Source: Rossellomorea aquimaris | GTDB lineage: Bacteria > Bacillota > Bacilli > Bacillales > Fictibacillaceae | DNA length: 64,000 bases | Assembly (NCBI GenBank): GCA_020524245.1 | Contig: JAIVLN010000006.1 | Coordinates: 62,001 to 126,000 of the forward strand | Reading direction: 5' to 3' | In this document: positions 52,828-61,670 of the stretch, piece by piece | Layout: each line of letters begins with the position of its first letter | Position numbering within the stretch: the first letter of the stretch is position 1 | Made by a program: the position numbers and the translations under genes | The notes under the pieces: model-generated | What the model was told of the DNA's origin: nothing | Database searches by the model: none | What the model saw: the letters and a program-made list of their open reading frames with translations, nothing else

Positions 52828-54039
52828 TTAGATCACGCCAGCGTTGATGTGCAAGGTCTTGAACCCACGGAAGATGATGTTGTCCCGCCACTCCGGTTCT
52901 TGTAAAAGTGTCGGGTTCTGCAGGCGGGTGACCAGCTTCTCCAATGCAATCTGCCCTTCAAGTCGCGCGAGCGGTGCTCCTAAGCAGAAGTGCGGTCCTG
53001 AAGCGAAGGAGAGGTGCTTGATGTTTTTACGCGTGATGTCGAAGGTGTTTGAATCATTGAAAACCCGAGGGTCGCGGTTGGCTGCCCCGAGCAAAACCAT
53101 GACTTCCTGTGATTTCTTCAGCTCCTTGCCGAACATCTCCATGTCATCCGAGGCGATCCGTGATGTGAAGAGGACCGGTGGCTCGTAACGGAGCGTTTCT
53201 TCCACAGCGTTCGGAACGAGGGAAGGGTCTGCTTTTAACAAAGCGAGCTGTTCAGGATGTTTCATCAATAGGTAAAATCCGTTCGTAATCAAATTCACCG
53301 TCGTTTCATGCCCGGCAATCATGAGCAGGAGGCAGGTCGCGACCATTTCGTCTTCATTCAACGAATCGCCAGCTTCTTCTACCTGGATCAATCCACTGAT
53401 CAAGTCTTCACGGGGATCGACGCGGCGTTTCTGGATGAGTGATCGGAAGTATTCGGCTGAATCCCGGATATCGTCCGCGACCATCTCCATCCGTTCATAG
53501 TCAGCATCGAAGTCGATGAATCGGACGAACGCATCTGCCCACTTTCGGAAATACTCGCGATCTTCACGCGGAACGCCAATCAGTTCGGCGATGACGACGA
53601 CGGGCAAATAATAAGAAAAGTCCCGGATCAGCTCATGTTCATTGTTCTGTTTCATTCGCTCAATGAGGTCATCCGCTGTTTCTTCGATTTGCGGACGGAG
53701 CCGTTCGACCATCCTTGGTGTGAACGCTTTGTTCACGAGACTTCGTAACCGGGTGTGATCCGGTGCGTCTCGGAACAGCATCATGTTGGTCATCAAGTAT
53801 ACGACAGGTTGGACCCGTTTGGGCGGCTCGATGACTTGTTCAGATGGAGCGACTTTCCGCCATTCTCTGATGAATCGAGGATCCTTCAAGATCGCTTCGA
53901 CTTCTTTATAGCCGGTCGCAACATTGGTGCGGAAGCCTAGAAAATCGACGGTTTCAATCGGATTGTCCCGGAACTGATCGAAATACGCGTAAGGGTTTGC
54001 TCTGAATTGTTCCTGTAATAGAGCCATATCGTTGGTCAT
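52828..54039 (-). CDS. Cytochrome P450 monooxygenase
   Basis: A 403-residue soluble bacterial P450. The I-helix oxygen-activation motif AGHETTVNLI lies near residue 242, the K-helix ExxR in EETLRYEPP near 285, and the heme-binding FASGPHFCLGAPLARLEG has its Cys ligand near 352. Bacterial type P450s oxidise fatty acids, terpenes or secondary metabolites; the sequence is closest in style to the CYP107-like group of Bacilli. No redox partner is adjacent. TAGGAGGATAAA precedes the ATG. A 52-base gap separates it from panE downstream on the same strand. Confidence 0.9.
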   Translation of the reverse strand: MTNDMALLQEQFRANPYAYFDQFRDNPIETVDFLGFRTNVATGYKEVEAILKDPRFIREWRKVAPSEQVIEPPKRVQPVVYLMTNMMLFRDAPDHTRLRSLVNKAFTPRMVERLRPQIEETADDLIERMKQNNEHELIRDFSYYLPVVVIAELIGVPREDREYFRKWADAFVRFIDFDADYERMEMVADDIRDSAEYFRSLIQKRRVDPREDLISGLIQVEEAGDSLNEDEMVATCLLLMIAGHETTVNLITNGFYLLMKHPEQLALLKADPSLVPNAVEETLRYEPPVLFTSRIASDDMEMFGKELKKSQEVMVLLGAANRDPRVFNDSNTFDITRKNIKHLSFASGPHFCLGAPLARLEGQIALEKLVTRLQNPTLLQEPEWRDNIIFRGFKTLHINAGVI

Positions 54040-54246
54040 TTTATCCTCCTAGGTAAATTAGGTTTACCACTGTATTCGACTGATGGGAAAAAATTCCTTG
54101 TCGGGATTTTGATGACTTTGCAGGTTCGCCCACTATTCATGAAGTAGGACATGGTGTAGGCTAGTAGGGAAGTGTTTTGTATGTAAGCTTCCGTATAGGA
54201 CGAGACTAGAAATTGGATGAACCTTTCATTAAAAGGAGAAATAAAT

Positions 54247-55386
54247 ATGACGAGCACGTTAGAAACAATGAACATCACACAGCCATTTTTACAAAAAGCA
54301 TGGGAAAAATCCCAATTCGAACAGCCGACAACCATTCAGAATGAGGCGATTCCAGCTATCCTGGAAGGAGCGGATGTGATCGCAGAATCCCCGACCGGTA
54401 CAGGTAAAACCCTCGCGTATTTACTGCCGATTTTAGAAAAAGTGGATCCGAACTCGAAGGACCCGCAAGCTTTGATCATGGCGTCTTCACGAGAACTTGT
54501 CATGCAGATTTTTGAAGAGGTCCAGAAGTGGGCGGAAGGCAGCGGCATTTCAGGCGCTTCCCTAATTGGTGGCGCAAACGTCAAACGACAAATTGAAAAG
54601 CTGAAAAAGAAGAGCCCGCAAGTCATCCTCGGAACGCCTGGACGTGTCGAAGAATTGATCAAGATGAAGAAGCTGAAAATGCACGAGGTGAAGACGATCG
54701 TTTTAGATGAAGGAGATCAATTGCTCGTTCCTGAGCACATTGGCACGGTCGAATCGATCATTAAGTCGACGCTTGCTGAGCGCCAGGTGCTGCTCTTTTC
54801 CGCGACAATGCCAGAGAAAACCGAGGAAATCGGACGCAGTTTCATGGTCGATCCGAAAGTATTGAAAGTGGACCGTGCACCACGGAAAAACACGAACGTT
54901 CAGCATGTTTATGTGGTGAGCGACCGTCGAGATAAAATCAAGAATCTGGAGAAGCTGTCCCGGTTGAAAGGTGTGAAAGGTCTTGCGTTCGGGAACGAGA
55001 TTGGTGAACTCTCTGTGATTACGGAAAAACTCGATTACAACCGTGTTCCGGTCGACCTTTTACACAGTGAGATGAAGAAAACGGAGCGGCAAACCGCCTT
55101 GAAACAATTCCGGGAAGGCAAGTCGAATTTGCTGCTTGCAACAGATGTTGCTGCACGTGGTCTCGACATTAAAGGGCTGACGCACGTCGTCCAGGTCGAT
55201 ATTTCGGAAGACGAAAACCAATATCTACACCGCGCAGGTCGAACCGGACGCGCCGGAGCAAGCGGAACCGTCGTTTCACTCGTGACGCCAGCCGAGGAAA
55301 AGACGTTGAAACGCATCGCAAACAAACTCGATTTGCGTCTTGAGAAAAAGAAGTTTTACGCAGGAGAGATGGTGGACGATCAATAG
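54247..55386 (+). CDS. yfmL: DEAD-box-type RNA helicase, YfmL-like
   Basis: A 379-residue minimal RNA helicase. Q motif near residue 26 (QPTTIQNEAI), Walker A SPTGTGKT near 51, PGRVEEL near 128, DEGD in place of DEAD (VLDEGDQLL) near 155, SAT near 190, and the C-terminal ARGLDIKG and HRAGRTGRAG motifs. The DEGD variant and the length fit B. subtilis YfmL, which assists 50S ribosome assembly in the cold. ATG 54217 is in frame, but AAAGGAG precedes ATG 54247. Confidence 0.88.
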   Translation: MTSTLETMNITQPFLQKAWEKSQFEQPTTIQNEAIPAILEGADVIAESPTGTGKTLAYLLPILEKVDPNSKDPQALIMASSRELVMQIFEEVQKWAEGSGISGASLIGGANVKRQIEKLKKKSPQVILGTPGRVEELIKMKKLKMHEVKTIVLDEGDQLLVPEHIGTVESIIKSTLAERQVLLFSATMPEKTEEIGRSFMVDPKVLKVDRAPRKNTNVQHVYVVSDRRDKIKNLEKLSRLKGVKGLAFGNEIGELSVITEKLDYNRVPVDLLHSEMKKTERQTALKQFREGKSNLLLATDVAARGLDIKGLTHVVQVDISEDENQYLHRAGRTGRAGASGTVVSLVTPAEEKTLKRIANKLDLRLEKKKFYAGEMVDDQ

Positions 55387-55404
55387 AGAAGTGGGGGCAT
55401 GTTT

Positions 55405-56148
55405 GTGGGGAACAAGTTTTCAGTCATTGCGCACGAAAATCATCAGATCTGTAACCCTGTCAGCCATGACAAATTGATGGGTGTGCTCGATAAGATTCCG
55501 TTCCGTAAAGATGCGCACGTACTTGATATCGGTGCCGGGAAATGTGGCTTGTTGATCGACTTGATTGAGCGCTACGAGTTGTTCGGAACGGCGATTGAAA
55601 TCGAAGAAGCGTTTATCGATGAGGCTCGGGAGAATGCCTTTCCTCGGATTGACACCGGCCGGTTGGAGATCGTGAATGAAGACGCGAAGCAAGTGATGGC
55701 GCAGTATGAAGAGACATTTGATGCTGCGATTTGTCTTGGAGCGACGCATGCGATCGGAGATTATCGGGCGACGTTGGAAGCGATGAGTCGTTCGGTAAAA
55801 TCAGGAGGCTATTTGTTGGTTGGTGAAGGATATTGGAAGCAGCAGCCTGAGGCAGAGTACTTGGATGCGCTTGGAGCGAAAGAAGAGGAGCTTCACACCC
55901 ATGCGGAGAATATCCGGGTCGGCGAAGAGCTCGGGCTGATTCCGATGTGGGCAGCCGTCACGAACGAAGATGAATGGGATCATTATGAATGGCTTTATTC
56001 ATCATCGGTGGAAAAGTATTGTCTGGAGCATCCGGACGACTCGGACGTCGAATGGATGAGCGATCGAATCCGCAAATGGCGTAACACCTACTTGCGATGG
56101 GGTCGGGATACACTCGGCTTCGGGCTCTACCTGTTTTATAAAAAGTAA
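55405..56148 (+). CDS. SAM-dependent methyltransferase
   Basis: A 247-residue class-I methyltransferase. Motif I VLDIGAGKCGLLIDL near residue 40, acidic end of strand 2 (GTAIEIEEAF) near 62, IVNEDAKQVM near 90 and motif IV FDAAICLGATHAIG near 108. The ending WGRDTLGFGLYLFYK is usual in a Bacillus-specific group of unknown substrate. GGGGG sits eight bases before GTG 55405; ATG 55399 is only two bases away and less likely. It follows yfmL by 18 bases and may be co-transcribed. Confidence 0.85.
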   Translation: MGNKFSVIAHENHQICNPVSHDKLMGVLDKIPFRKDAHVLDIGAGKCGLLIDLIERYELFGTAIEIEEAFIDEARENAFPRIDTGRLEIVNEDAKQVMAQYEETFDAAICLGATHAIGDYRATLEAMSRSVKSGGYLLVGEGYWKQQPEAEYLDALGAKEEELHTHAENIRVGEELGLIPMWAAVTNEDEWDHYEWLYSSSVEKYCLEHPDDSDVEWMSDRIRKWRNTYLRWGRDTLGFGLYLFYKK

Positions 56149-56212
56149 GATGAGGAGGGACTGTCGTGATAGCAGTCCCTCTTCTGATTGGGGGCTGGTA
56201 AAAAAGACCTGA

Positions 56213-56338
56213 ATTCTAAAACCGAGCAGCGATTTTCTAAAACCACGAGCTGAATTTCTAAAATGATAAGGAAGTTTTGCAAAACCAGTCCCGTTTTTTG
56301 CAAAACTCACCCCATTTTTTCTAAAACAAGCCCTCAAA
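56213..56338. repeat. Tandem array, 21-base unit, six copies
   Basis: Six 21-base units with core TTT(C/G)(T/C)AAAAC and variable remainder. Lies between converging genes. A weak hairpin at about 56155-56184 (AGGGACTG/CAGTCCCT) precedes it and probably terminates the methyltransferase gene. Confidence 0.82.
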
Positions 56339-56368
56339 TGGTCGAAATCGAGGTCGATTTCGTTCGAA

Positions 56369-56575
56369 TTAGTCGCTTTTTCCGGAGATAATCTCCTGAA
56401 CTCGACCGACTTGGCCGTCCTGAAGCCTCACTTTGATCCCGTGCGGGTGAAAACTGGAGTTCGTGAGGATATTTTTGACGACTCCGCGCGTCCTTTTCCC
56501 CGTCCGTTGATCTTTTTTCAATACGATATCAACCTCTAAGCCAGCTGATATGTCTTTACGATTTTGTCCGTTCAT
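56369..56575 (-). CDS. ywbE: YwbE family protein
   Basis: A 68-residue protein. The sequence NRKDISAGLEVDIVLKKDQR at the start, followed by TGKRTRGVVKNILTNSSFHP and VGRVQEI, is the complete YwbE (DUF2196) signature. Proteins of this family are small beta-rich, basic and of unknown function; a nucleic-acid-binding role is possible by fold. GAGGTG precedes the ATG. Confidence 0.93.
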   Translation of the reverse strand: MNGQNRKDISAGLEVDIVLKKDQRTGKRTRGVVKNILTNSSFHPHGIKVRLQDGQVGRVQEIISGKSD

Positions 56576-56625
56576 TTTTACACCTCAAAAGATATGTAGT
56601 CACTTGCCTTTGCTTAGTATACCAC

Positions 56626-57003
56626 CTATTTCTCGAGTTCGATAAATTCTCGCCGTAATTTCAACGACCCGTTCTCTTTTTGCCAGACGAACATGCACTT
56701 CGCGGGATGCGGAACACCGTTGACAACATTCGTTTCTGTGCCCATCACCAGGTATTCTTCATCTGTTTTCCGTTCGGTGATGGAGACCGGTTCAAAGCTT
56801 TTCCGTGCATCTCCGTACTGGGCCAGGACCGTTTCGAGATCGTAATCACGGTCGTACACCATCGGTTGCTCGACCTCGGAATTCCCCCAATAGCCGACGA
56901 AACTCTCCGAAAAATACCCTCGGATTTCCTCGCCATTCTTGCTCTCAAACGCTCTATTCCAGCTTTCAAAATATTGCTCAATCACCTCATGGATTGCATT
57001 CAA
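56626..57003 (-). CDS. SnoaL/DUF4440-like (NTF2 fold) protein
   Basis: A 125-residue NTF2-fold protein. The N-terminal helix IEQYFESWNRAFESKNGEEI is followed by strand-rich sequence (ESFVGYWGNSE, YLVMGTETNVVNG, CMFVWQKENGSLKLRREFIE), the typical cone-shaped SnoaL/DUF4440 layout. Members bind or turn over small hydrophobic molecules; no catalytic His/Asp pair is obvious. The start is TTG after GGAGGCGATGG. It diverges from nos. Confidence 0.72.
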   Translation of the reverse strand: MNAIHEVIEQYFESWNRAFESKNGEEIRGYFSESFVGYWGNSEVEQPMVYDRDYDLETVLAQYGDARKSFEPVSITERKTDEEYLVMGTETNVVNGVPHPAKCMFVWQKENGSLKLRREFIELEK

Positions 57004-57159
57004 TTTACCATCGCCTCCTTAAAAACAACTTCAACAGACTTATTATGATTCCTGTAAAAAGTTATCCGAGCACGCGCTAGGATGAAAGGTACCCGTTCGT
57101 GCTATACTGAAACAATGACGGACTGGGAGTTTAGCCCCAGCTTCATTGGAGGGTACAAC

Positions 57160-58245
57160 TTGAGTGATTTTTTGAAACATGAAGCAATGGAATTCATCAT
57201 GAATTGTTATACAGAGCTCGGTAAACCGGAGCACGAAATCCAAGAGCGCAAGGATGAAGTGCTGCAGGAGATTGAAGAGGCTGGGCATTATGAACATACA
57301 TTTGAAGAAATCGAGTATGGCGCGCGTGTCGCCTGGCGCAACAGCAATAAGTGCATCGGACGGTTGTTTTGGGAGAGCTTGAAAGTGCTTGATGAGCGGG
57401 AGGCCGAGACAGCTGAAGATGTGCGCAATGCGCTTCTGAGACACATCGATTATGCGACGAACGGTGGGAAGATCCGCTCGACAATCACCATTTTTAAACC
57501 TCGTAAAAATAGAGAAGATCCAGTGCGCATCTGGAACCACCAGCTGATCCGATATGCAGGCTATGAAACGGAATACGGATTGGTCGGCGATCCGGCTTCG
57601 GTTGATTTTACGAAAAAATGTCTGGAACTCGGTTGGAAGGGTAAAGGAACGCATTTTGATGTGTTGCCGCATGTCGTTCAGGTTCGCGGTGAAGATCCGG
57701 TGTGGTTCGACATTCCTCATGAGAAAGTGCTCGAAGTGCCGATCCGCCATCCACATTATGAGGCTTTTGAAGATTTGAATATGAAGTGGTACGGCGTGCC
57801 GATGATTTCCGACATGAAACTCGAAATCGGCGGGATCGAATATGTGGCAGCACCGTTCAACGGCTGGTACATGGGGACTGAGATCGGAGCGCGTAACTTA
57901 GCTGATCAGGATCGATATGATTTGCTGCCAAAAGTGGCGTCAATTCTGGATCTTGACCGAAGTACGAATGCGACGCTCTGGAAGGATCGAGCGTTGGTGG
58001 AGCTGAATGTCGCGGTGCTCCATTCTTTTAAAACTGATGGGGTCAGCATTGTCGATCATCATACTGCCGCCCAGCAGTTCAAAAAGTTCGAAGAGAAGGA
58101 AGCGTCGAGCGGCCGGGATGTTACGGGCAACTGGGTGTGGCTCATTCCACCGATGTCTCCAGCGACGACCCATATTTTCCATAAACCGTATAAGAACCGA
58201 ACTGTCAAACCGAACTATTTTTATCAGGAAAAACCATATATATGA
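57160..58245 (+). CDS. nos: Bacterial nitric oxide synthase oxygenase
   Basis: A 361-residue heme enzyme that makes nitric oxide from L-arginine with reducing power from general flavodoxin reductases, as no reductase domain is fused. The proximal heme Cys is C65 in [13 protein letters not shown]. The substrate site [13 protein letters not shown] and [15 protein letters not shown] (near 250-280) and the pterin-side ending [19 protein letters not shown] are intact. In Bacilli it protects against oxidants and antibiotics. The long frame opens at 57082, but TTGGAGGG is six bases before TTG 57160, which gives the family's normal length. TATACT at 57103 could be the -10. Confidence 0.93.
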   Translation: MSDFLKHEAMEFIMNCYTELGKPEHEIQERKDEVLQEIEEAGHYEHTFEEIEYGARVAWRNSNKCIGRLFWESLKVLDEREAETAEDVRNALLRHIDYATNGGKIRSTITIFKPRKNREDPVRIWNHQLIRYAGYETEYGLVGDPASVDFTKKCLELGWKGKGTHFDVLPHVVQVRGEDPVWFDIPHEKVLEVPIRHPHYEAFEDLNMKWYGVPMISDMKLEIGGIEYVAAPFNGWYMGTEIGARNLADQDRYDLLPKVASILDLDRSTNATLWKDRALVELNVAVLHSFKTDGVSIVDHHTAAQQFKKFEEKEASSGRDVTGNWVWLIPPMSPATTHIFHKPYKNRTVKPNYFYQEKPYI

Positions 58246-58255
58246 CAAAATACGA

Positions 58256-58290
58256 ACCCATCACACGTTGTGGTGGGTGTTTTTTATGTG
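58256..58290 (+). terminator. Terminator of nos
   Basis: CCCATCACA pairs with TGTGGTGGG around CGT; six T's follow. Confidence 0.82.
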
Positions 58291-58487
58291 TGAAAAAGAA
58301 TGCTAAATGCGTTTTTTGCTTGGAGAGGAAGGCTTTTTCCGGTGTAAAAAGAATATCAAGCCCCCTTAACACGGGTGCAACCTCATTACAGAACTTGTTT
58401 GGTAGACTGGATGCATGCTTGAAAGACAAGGTTTTTCAGGCAGGTACAGCACGATTGTGAAACAAAGATTCGCTAAGGAGGAATGGA

Positions 58488-59246
58488 ATGTTTACATCAA
58501 GAGTGTCTGCACGAAAGTATGTGATTTCATCGGCTTTGGTAACGTCACTGGCACTTTCACCAGTCATGAGTGACGGAGTGTTTGCGAATGCTGATTCGAA
58601 GCCTGTTGAAGAAAGTGATTCTACTAGTCAACAAACAGTGGATTTGCTTGAAAAAGGTGATGTTGGTCAAGATGTAGAAACGTTGCAAACGGAGTTGGAA
58701 AAGCTAGGTTATTATACATATAACCTCGATGGCATTTTCGGACCGATTACAGAGCAAGCGGTTGAGGATTTCCAGGCGGAGAGCGGTCTGACGACTGACG
58801 GCATTGCAGGACCTAAAACGCTTGATGCTTTGTCTGAGACGACAAATTCCGTAGATCTCCAACCGAGTACGGATGATCAAGCATCGGAATCCGATGTCGT
58901 GTCGATTGCTGAAAGCTTGATTGGAACGCCTTATGTCTGGGGAGGCACCACACCAGACGGCTTTGATAGCAGCGGTTTCATCCAGTACGTGTTTGGTGAA
59001 GTCGGAGTTGATCTGCACCGTAAAGAAAGCGATATGTGGAAGTACGATGGAGAAACGGTTGAAACGCCAGAGGTTGGAGACGTTGTTTTCTTCGAAGGTA
59101 CTTATGACACGGAAGGCGCTTCTCACAGCGGAATTTACATCGGCGACAACAAGATGATTCACGCCGGCTCAGATGGAGTCGAAGTGAGCGATCTGACCAT
59201 CGATTATTGGCAAGATCACTATCTTGGTGTGAAGTCGTTCAAATAA
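58488..59246 (+). CDS. Secreted NlpC/P60-like protein with Ser at the catalytic Cys position
   Basis: A 252-residue secreted protein. Signal peptide about 1-34; one PG_binding_1 repeat (about 54-115, KGDVGQDVETLQTELEKLGY); Ser/Asp-rich linker; C-terminal NlpC/P60 domain from about 136. In that domain the usual GFDCSGF is GFDSSGF (S161, codon AGC), while the base His (H213 in SHSGIYIGD) and the third residue (H225 in MIHAG) remain. The protein has no cysteine. It should bind wall peptides but its cleavage activity is doubtful. AAGGAGG precedes the ATG. Confidence 0.87.
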   Translation: MFTSRVSARKYVISSALVTSLALSPVMSDGVFANADSKPVEESDSTSQQTVDLLEKGDVGQDVETLQTELEKLGYYTYNLDGIFGPITEQAVEDFQAESGLTTDGIAGPKTLDALSETTNSVDLQPSTDDQASESDVVSIAESLIGTPYVWGGTTPDGFDSSGFIQYVFGEVGVDLHRKESDMWKYDGETVETPEVGDVVFFEGTYDTEGASHSGIYIGDNKMIHAGSDGVEVSDLTIDYWQDHYLGVKSFK

Positions 59247-59293
59247 AAGCTGACAGTTAAAAATCAACCCATATCATCCCCCTAACAATAAAC

Positions 59294-59330
59294 TCACCCG
59301 TCACAATGTGTGGCGGGTTTCTTTTTATGA
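59294..59330 (+). terminator. Terminator after the NlpC/P60-like gene
   Basis: ACCCGTCACA pairs with TGTGGCGGGT, followed by TTCTTTTT. Confidence 0.8.
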
Positions 59331-59406
59331 TCTGAATGCCAGATTGCCAGAAGGACAGGCGTCCGGTTGTATAGTAAGAAATACCTGATTGGCAAGACGG
59401 AAGCCC

Positions 59407-59511
59407 GTTTTGGAAAAACGTCCCCTCGTTTTCGGGAAACCACACGCCAATTTCGAGAGACTTCAGTCATTTTTCGAGAAACATTCCTCCATTTTCGAGA
59501 AACCGCGCATT
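59407..59511. repeat. Tandem array, 21-base unit, five copies
   Basis: Five 21-base units with core TTTTCGAGAAAC, itself nearly self-complementary, and variable tails. Confidence 0.83.
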
Positions 59512-59543
59512 GGAAACCCACTAAAGTCCCCCAAATACCTTCA

Positions 59544-59654
59544 CAGTACCAGGTACCAAATCAAACCCCTTTCCGCCCAACGCATTCAAATCGGTACCAG
59601 GCACCATTCTCCATCCCTTGTGGCACAAGGCTTCCGGAATGGTGCCTGGTACTG
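59544..59654. repeat. REP-like palindrome cluster
   Basis: CAGTACCAGGTACC (59544-59557), CGGTACCAGGCACCATTC (59592-59609) and its inverse GAATGGTGCCTGGTACTG (59637-59654). It is the third such element in the window. Confidence 0.72.
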
Positions 59655-59791
59655 AAATGGTACTGAACTGCACACTTCACTTACTTCCTTCTACGTCTCA
59701 GGTCTTAGTGAAAGTTAAAGCTGAGGCTCCTTATAGGAAAACGGTATCCAAGGTACGATAGAAACAAGAAAAGAAGGAGGGAACAAAATCG

Positions 59792-60142
59792 ATGAAAAAG
59801 TTAGGACTCTTCATCCTAGGAGCAATCGCTGCGATCATCGCAATCGCGAATCTCGGTCCGATCATCGGACTTGCGATCAGCTTGATCGTCCTCTACTACT
59901 CCGTCAAGCAGTTCACCAAGACGGATCAGACATCCAAGAAAGTGCTTTGGGCAGTGGTAGGATTCATCGCACTTAGCGTCGCGGCATCAAATGTACCTGC
60001 CATCCTGGGAATCGCTGCCCTGTACATTTTATATATCGTGTACAAGGAATGGCAAAAGGACGACAACACACCAGTTGAACCGAAAGACGACGATCCGTTC
60101 ACGAACTTTGAACGCGAATGGGCTGAATTGAACCGAAACTAA
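59792..60142 (+). CDS. liaI: LiaI-like small membrane protein
   Basis: A 116-residue membrane protein with three to four hydrophobic segments (LGLFILGAIAAIIAIANLGP, IIGLAISLIVLYY, VLWAVVGFIALSVAA) and a charged cytoplasmic tail (EWQKDDNTPVEPKDDDPF). By position, immediately before a PspA/LiaH gene and the liaFSR genes, it is the LiaI-type membrane anchor for the phage-shock-like protein. Similarity to B. subtilis LiaI is in layout more than sequence. AAGAAGGAGGG precedes the ATG. TTATAG-N17-TACGAT (59731-59759) could be its promoter. Confidence 0.7.
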   Translation: MKKLGLFILGAIAAIIAIANLGPIIGLAISLIVLYYSVKQFTKTDQTSKKVLWAVVGFIALSVAASNVPAILGIAALYILYIVYKEWQKDDNTPVEPKDDDPFTNFEREWAELNRN

Positions 60143-60164
60143 TATCAAAAGGAGAGAATGAAAG

Positions 60165-60812
60165 ATGGCGAAACTTTTTAACCGTATCAAAAATACAATC
60201 GAAGCGGATTTCCACGAAATGTTGGATGATAAAGAACGCAAGAATCCGATCGCGCTCCTGAACCAATACTTGCGCGAATGTGAAAAGGAAGTCGAGAAAG
60301 TCCGGAAGCTCGTCGAACGACAATACCTACTCAGCGAAGAATTCACCCGTGAATATGAAAAAGCAGCAGAATTGACAGATAAGCGGAAGTACCAGGCAGA
60401 AATCGCCTCAAAAGCTGGTGAAGAAGAGCTGCACAAATTCGCTCAGCAAGAATACGAGCAATACAGCGCGCGATCCGCTCGCCTCAAGGCTTCCAAAGAA
60501 CAAGCCGAAAAACAGCTCGACGACCTCGAACAGAAATACGAAGAGATGAAGCACAAGTTGAAGGACATGTACATCAAGCGCATGGAGCTGATGGGCCGCG
60601 AGAACATGACGCGCGCACACCATAAGATGGACAAAGTGATGGCGTCGAACCAGTTCACGAACAAATCGTTCTCACGATTCGACGAAATGGAGCGTTACCT
60701 CGATCGCCTCGAGCATCAAGTGAACACAGGCTATCACCGCCACACGATTGACGCCCGAATCGCCCAGCTTGAAAAAGAGATGAAAAATCAGGAAAATCCT
60801 ACTACGGTCTAA
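60165..60812 (+). CDS. liaH: PspA/IM30 family protein (LiaH)
   Basis: A 215-residue protein, almost wholly alpha-helical coiled coil (about 25-190), with the PspA start MAKLFNRIKNTIEADFHEML and KNPIALLNQYLRECEKEVEK near residue 26 (read in parts). PspA/IM30 proteins are ESCRT-III relatives that form rings on stressed membranes. In Bacilli LiaH is the main output of the Lia system and is recruited by LiaI, the gene 22 bases upstream. AAGGAGAG precedes the ATG. Confidence 0.9.
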   Translation: MAKLFNRIKNTIEADFHEMLDDKERKNPIALLNQYLRECEKEVEKVRKLVERQYLLSEEFTREYEKAAELTDKRKYQAEIASKAGEEELHKFAQQEYEQYSARSARLKASKEQAEKQLDDLEQKYEEMKHKLKDMYIKRMELMGRENMTRAHHKMDKVMASNQFTNKSFSRFDEMERYLDRLEHQVNTGYHRHTIDARIAQLEKEMKNQENPTTV

Positions 60813-60834
60813 ACGAATAATGGTATGCTAAAAG

Positions 60835-60859
60835 GAAGGCGTGGTACTGCTACGCCTTC
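60835..60859 (+). terminator. Hairpin between liaIH and liaFSR
   Basis: GAAGGCGT pairs with ACGCCTTC around a nine-base loop, followed by TTC only. It looks like a leaky terminator that would give more liaIH than liaFSR message. Confidence 0.6.
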
Positions 60860-60938
60860 TTCAAAATAGAGAAGAAACTTTTCTAAAAAGAAAAGTGTCC
60901 ACATAGAAATGAACGTGCATCGGGAGGGGGACTGTACA

Positions 60939-61670
60939 ATGACGCAGACAAAAACAGATCATATCAGCTGGCTGATCATCATCGGCATAGTTTTGTTGTT
61001 GCTTGAACTTTCATTTCAAGGGCCGGATGCCATCATCCTTTTAGCGATCGCAGCTGGTGCGATTTACATCGGTCGGAAAAAGTATCGGTCTTCCTTCGGT
61101 AAGCTGCTGTTCTGGGGCGGTATCATCGGCTTTTTCGTTACGCTCCTGAACACGCTTGCCATCAAGTTTTTACTTTTTGCCATATTGATTTATGCGGTGC
61201 TTCGGTTTGCGCAGTCCAAGCAAGCGCCGTCTTACATCGAGCCGACAATCCGGGAGAATCCGACAGTCGCAAGCGATGGGCACACTGTCAAACGCACTCC
61301 TTTTATGAAAAATATGCTGTTCGGACGGCAATCGACGCCAGATCACGCATACGAATGGCACGATGTGAACATCCAATGCGGCATCGGAGATACGATCATC
61401 GACCTGAGCAACACCGTCCTGCCGAAGGGCGAATCGGTCATCGTCATCCGAGGCTTCATTGGTAATGTGAAAATTTTAGTACCGTATGAAATGGATGTTA
61501 GTGTCACGCATTCTGTCCTTGCGGGTACTGGTAAAATTTTTGAGCATCATGAGCCGAAAATGTTGAACCAGACGGTCTCTTTCCAGTCTGAAAGCTACGA
61601 TCAAGCCCAACAGAAGGTGAAAATCGTCACCTCCATGATCGTCGGAGATCTAGAGGTGAAGCGAACATGA
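60939..61670 (+). CDS. liaF: LiaF-type regulator of the envelope stress two-component system
   Basis: A 243-residue membrane protein. Three to four N-terminal helices (residues 11-90) are followed by the cytoplasmic LiaF C-terminal domain: NIQCGIGDTIIDLSNTVLPK near 145, IRGFIGNVKILVPYEMDVSV near 175 (quoted at the length limit) and ending VGDLEVKRT. LiaF holds the LiaS kinase inactive until cell-wall antibiotics act. ATG 60909 is in frame, but GGAGGGGG is just before ATG 60939. The stop overlaps the LiaS start (ATGA). Confidence 0.88.
   Translation: MTQTKTDHISWLIIIGIVLLLLELSFQGPDAIILLAIAAGAIYIGRKKYRSSFGKLLFWGGIIGFFVTLLNTLAIKFLLFAILIYAVLRFAQSKQAPSYIEPTIRENPTVASDGHTVKRTPFMKNMLFGRQSTPDHAYEWHDVNIQCGIGDTIIDLSNTVLPKGESVIVIRGFIGNVKILVPYEMDVSVTHSVLAGTGKIFEHHEPKMLNQTVSFQSESYDQAQQKVKIVTSMIVGDLEVKRT

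Noticed and set aside
59367-59666. Plus-strand frames of 88-99 codons through the 21-base array and REP element
   Set aside because: Open only because the unit is seven codons long; no ribosome site and no family-like sequence.
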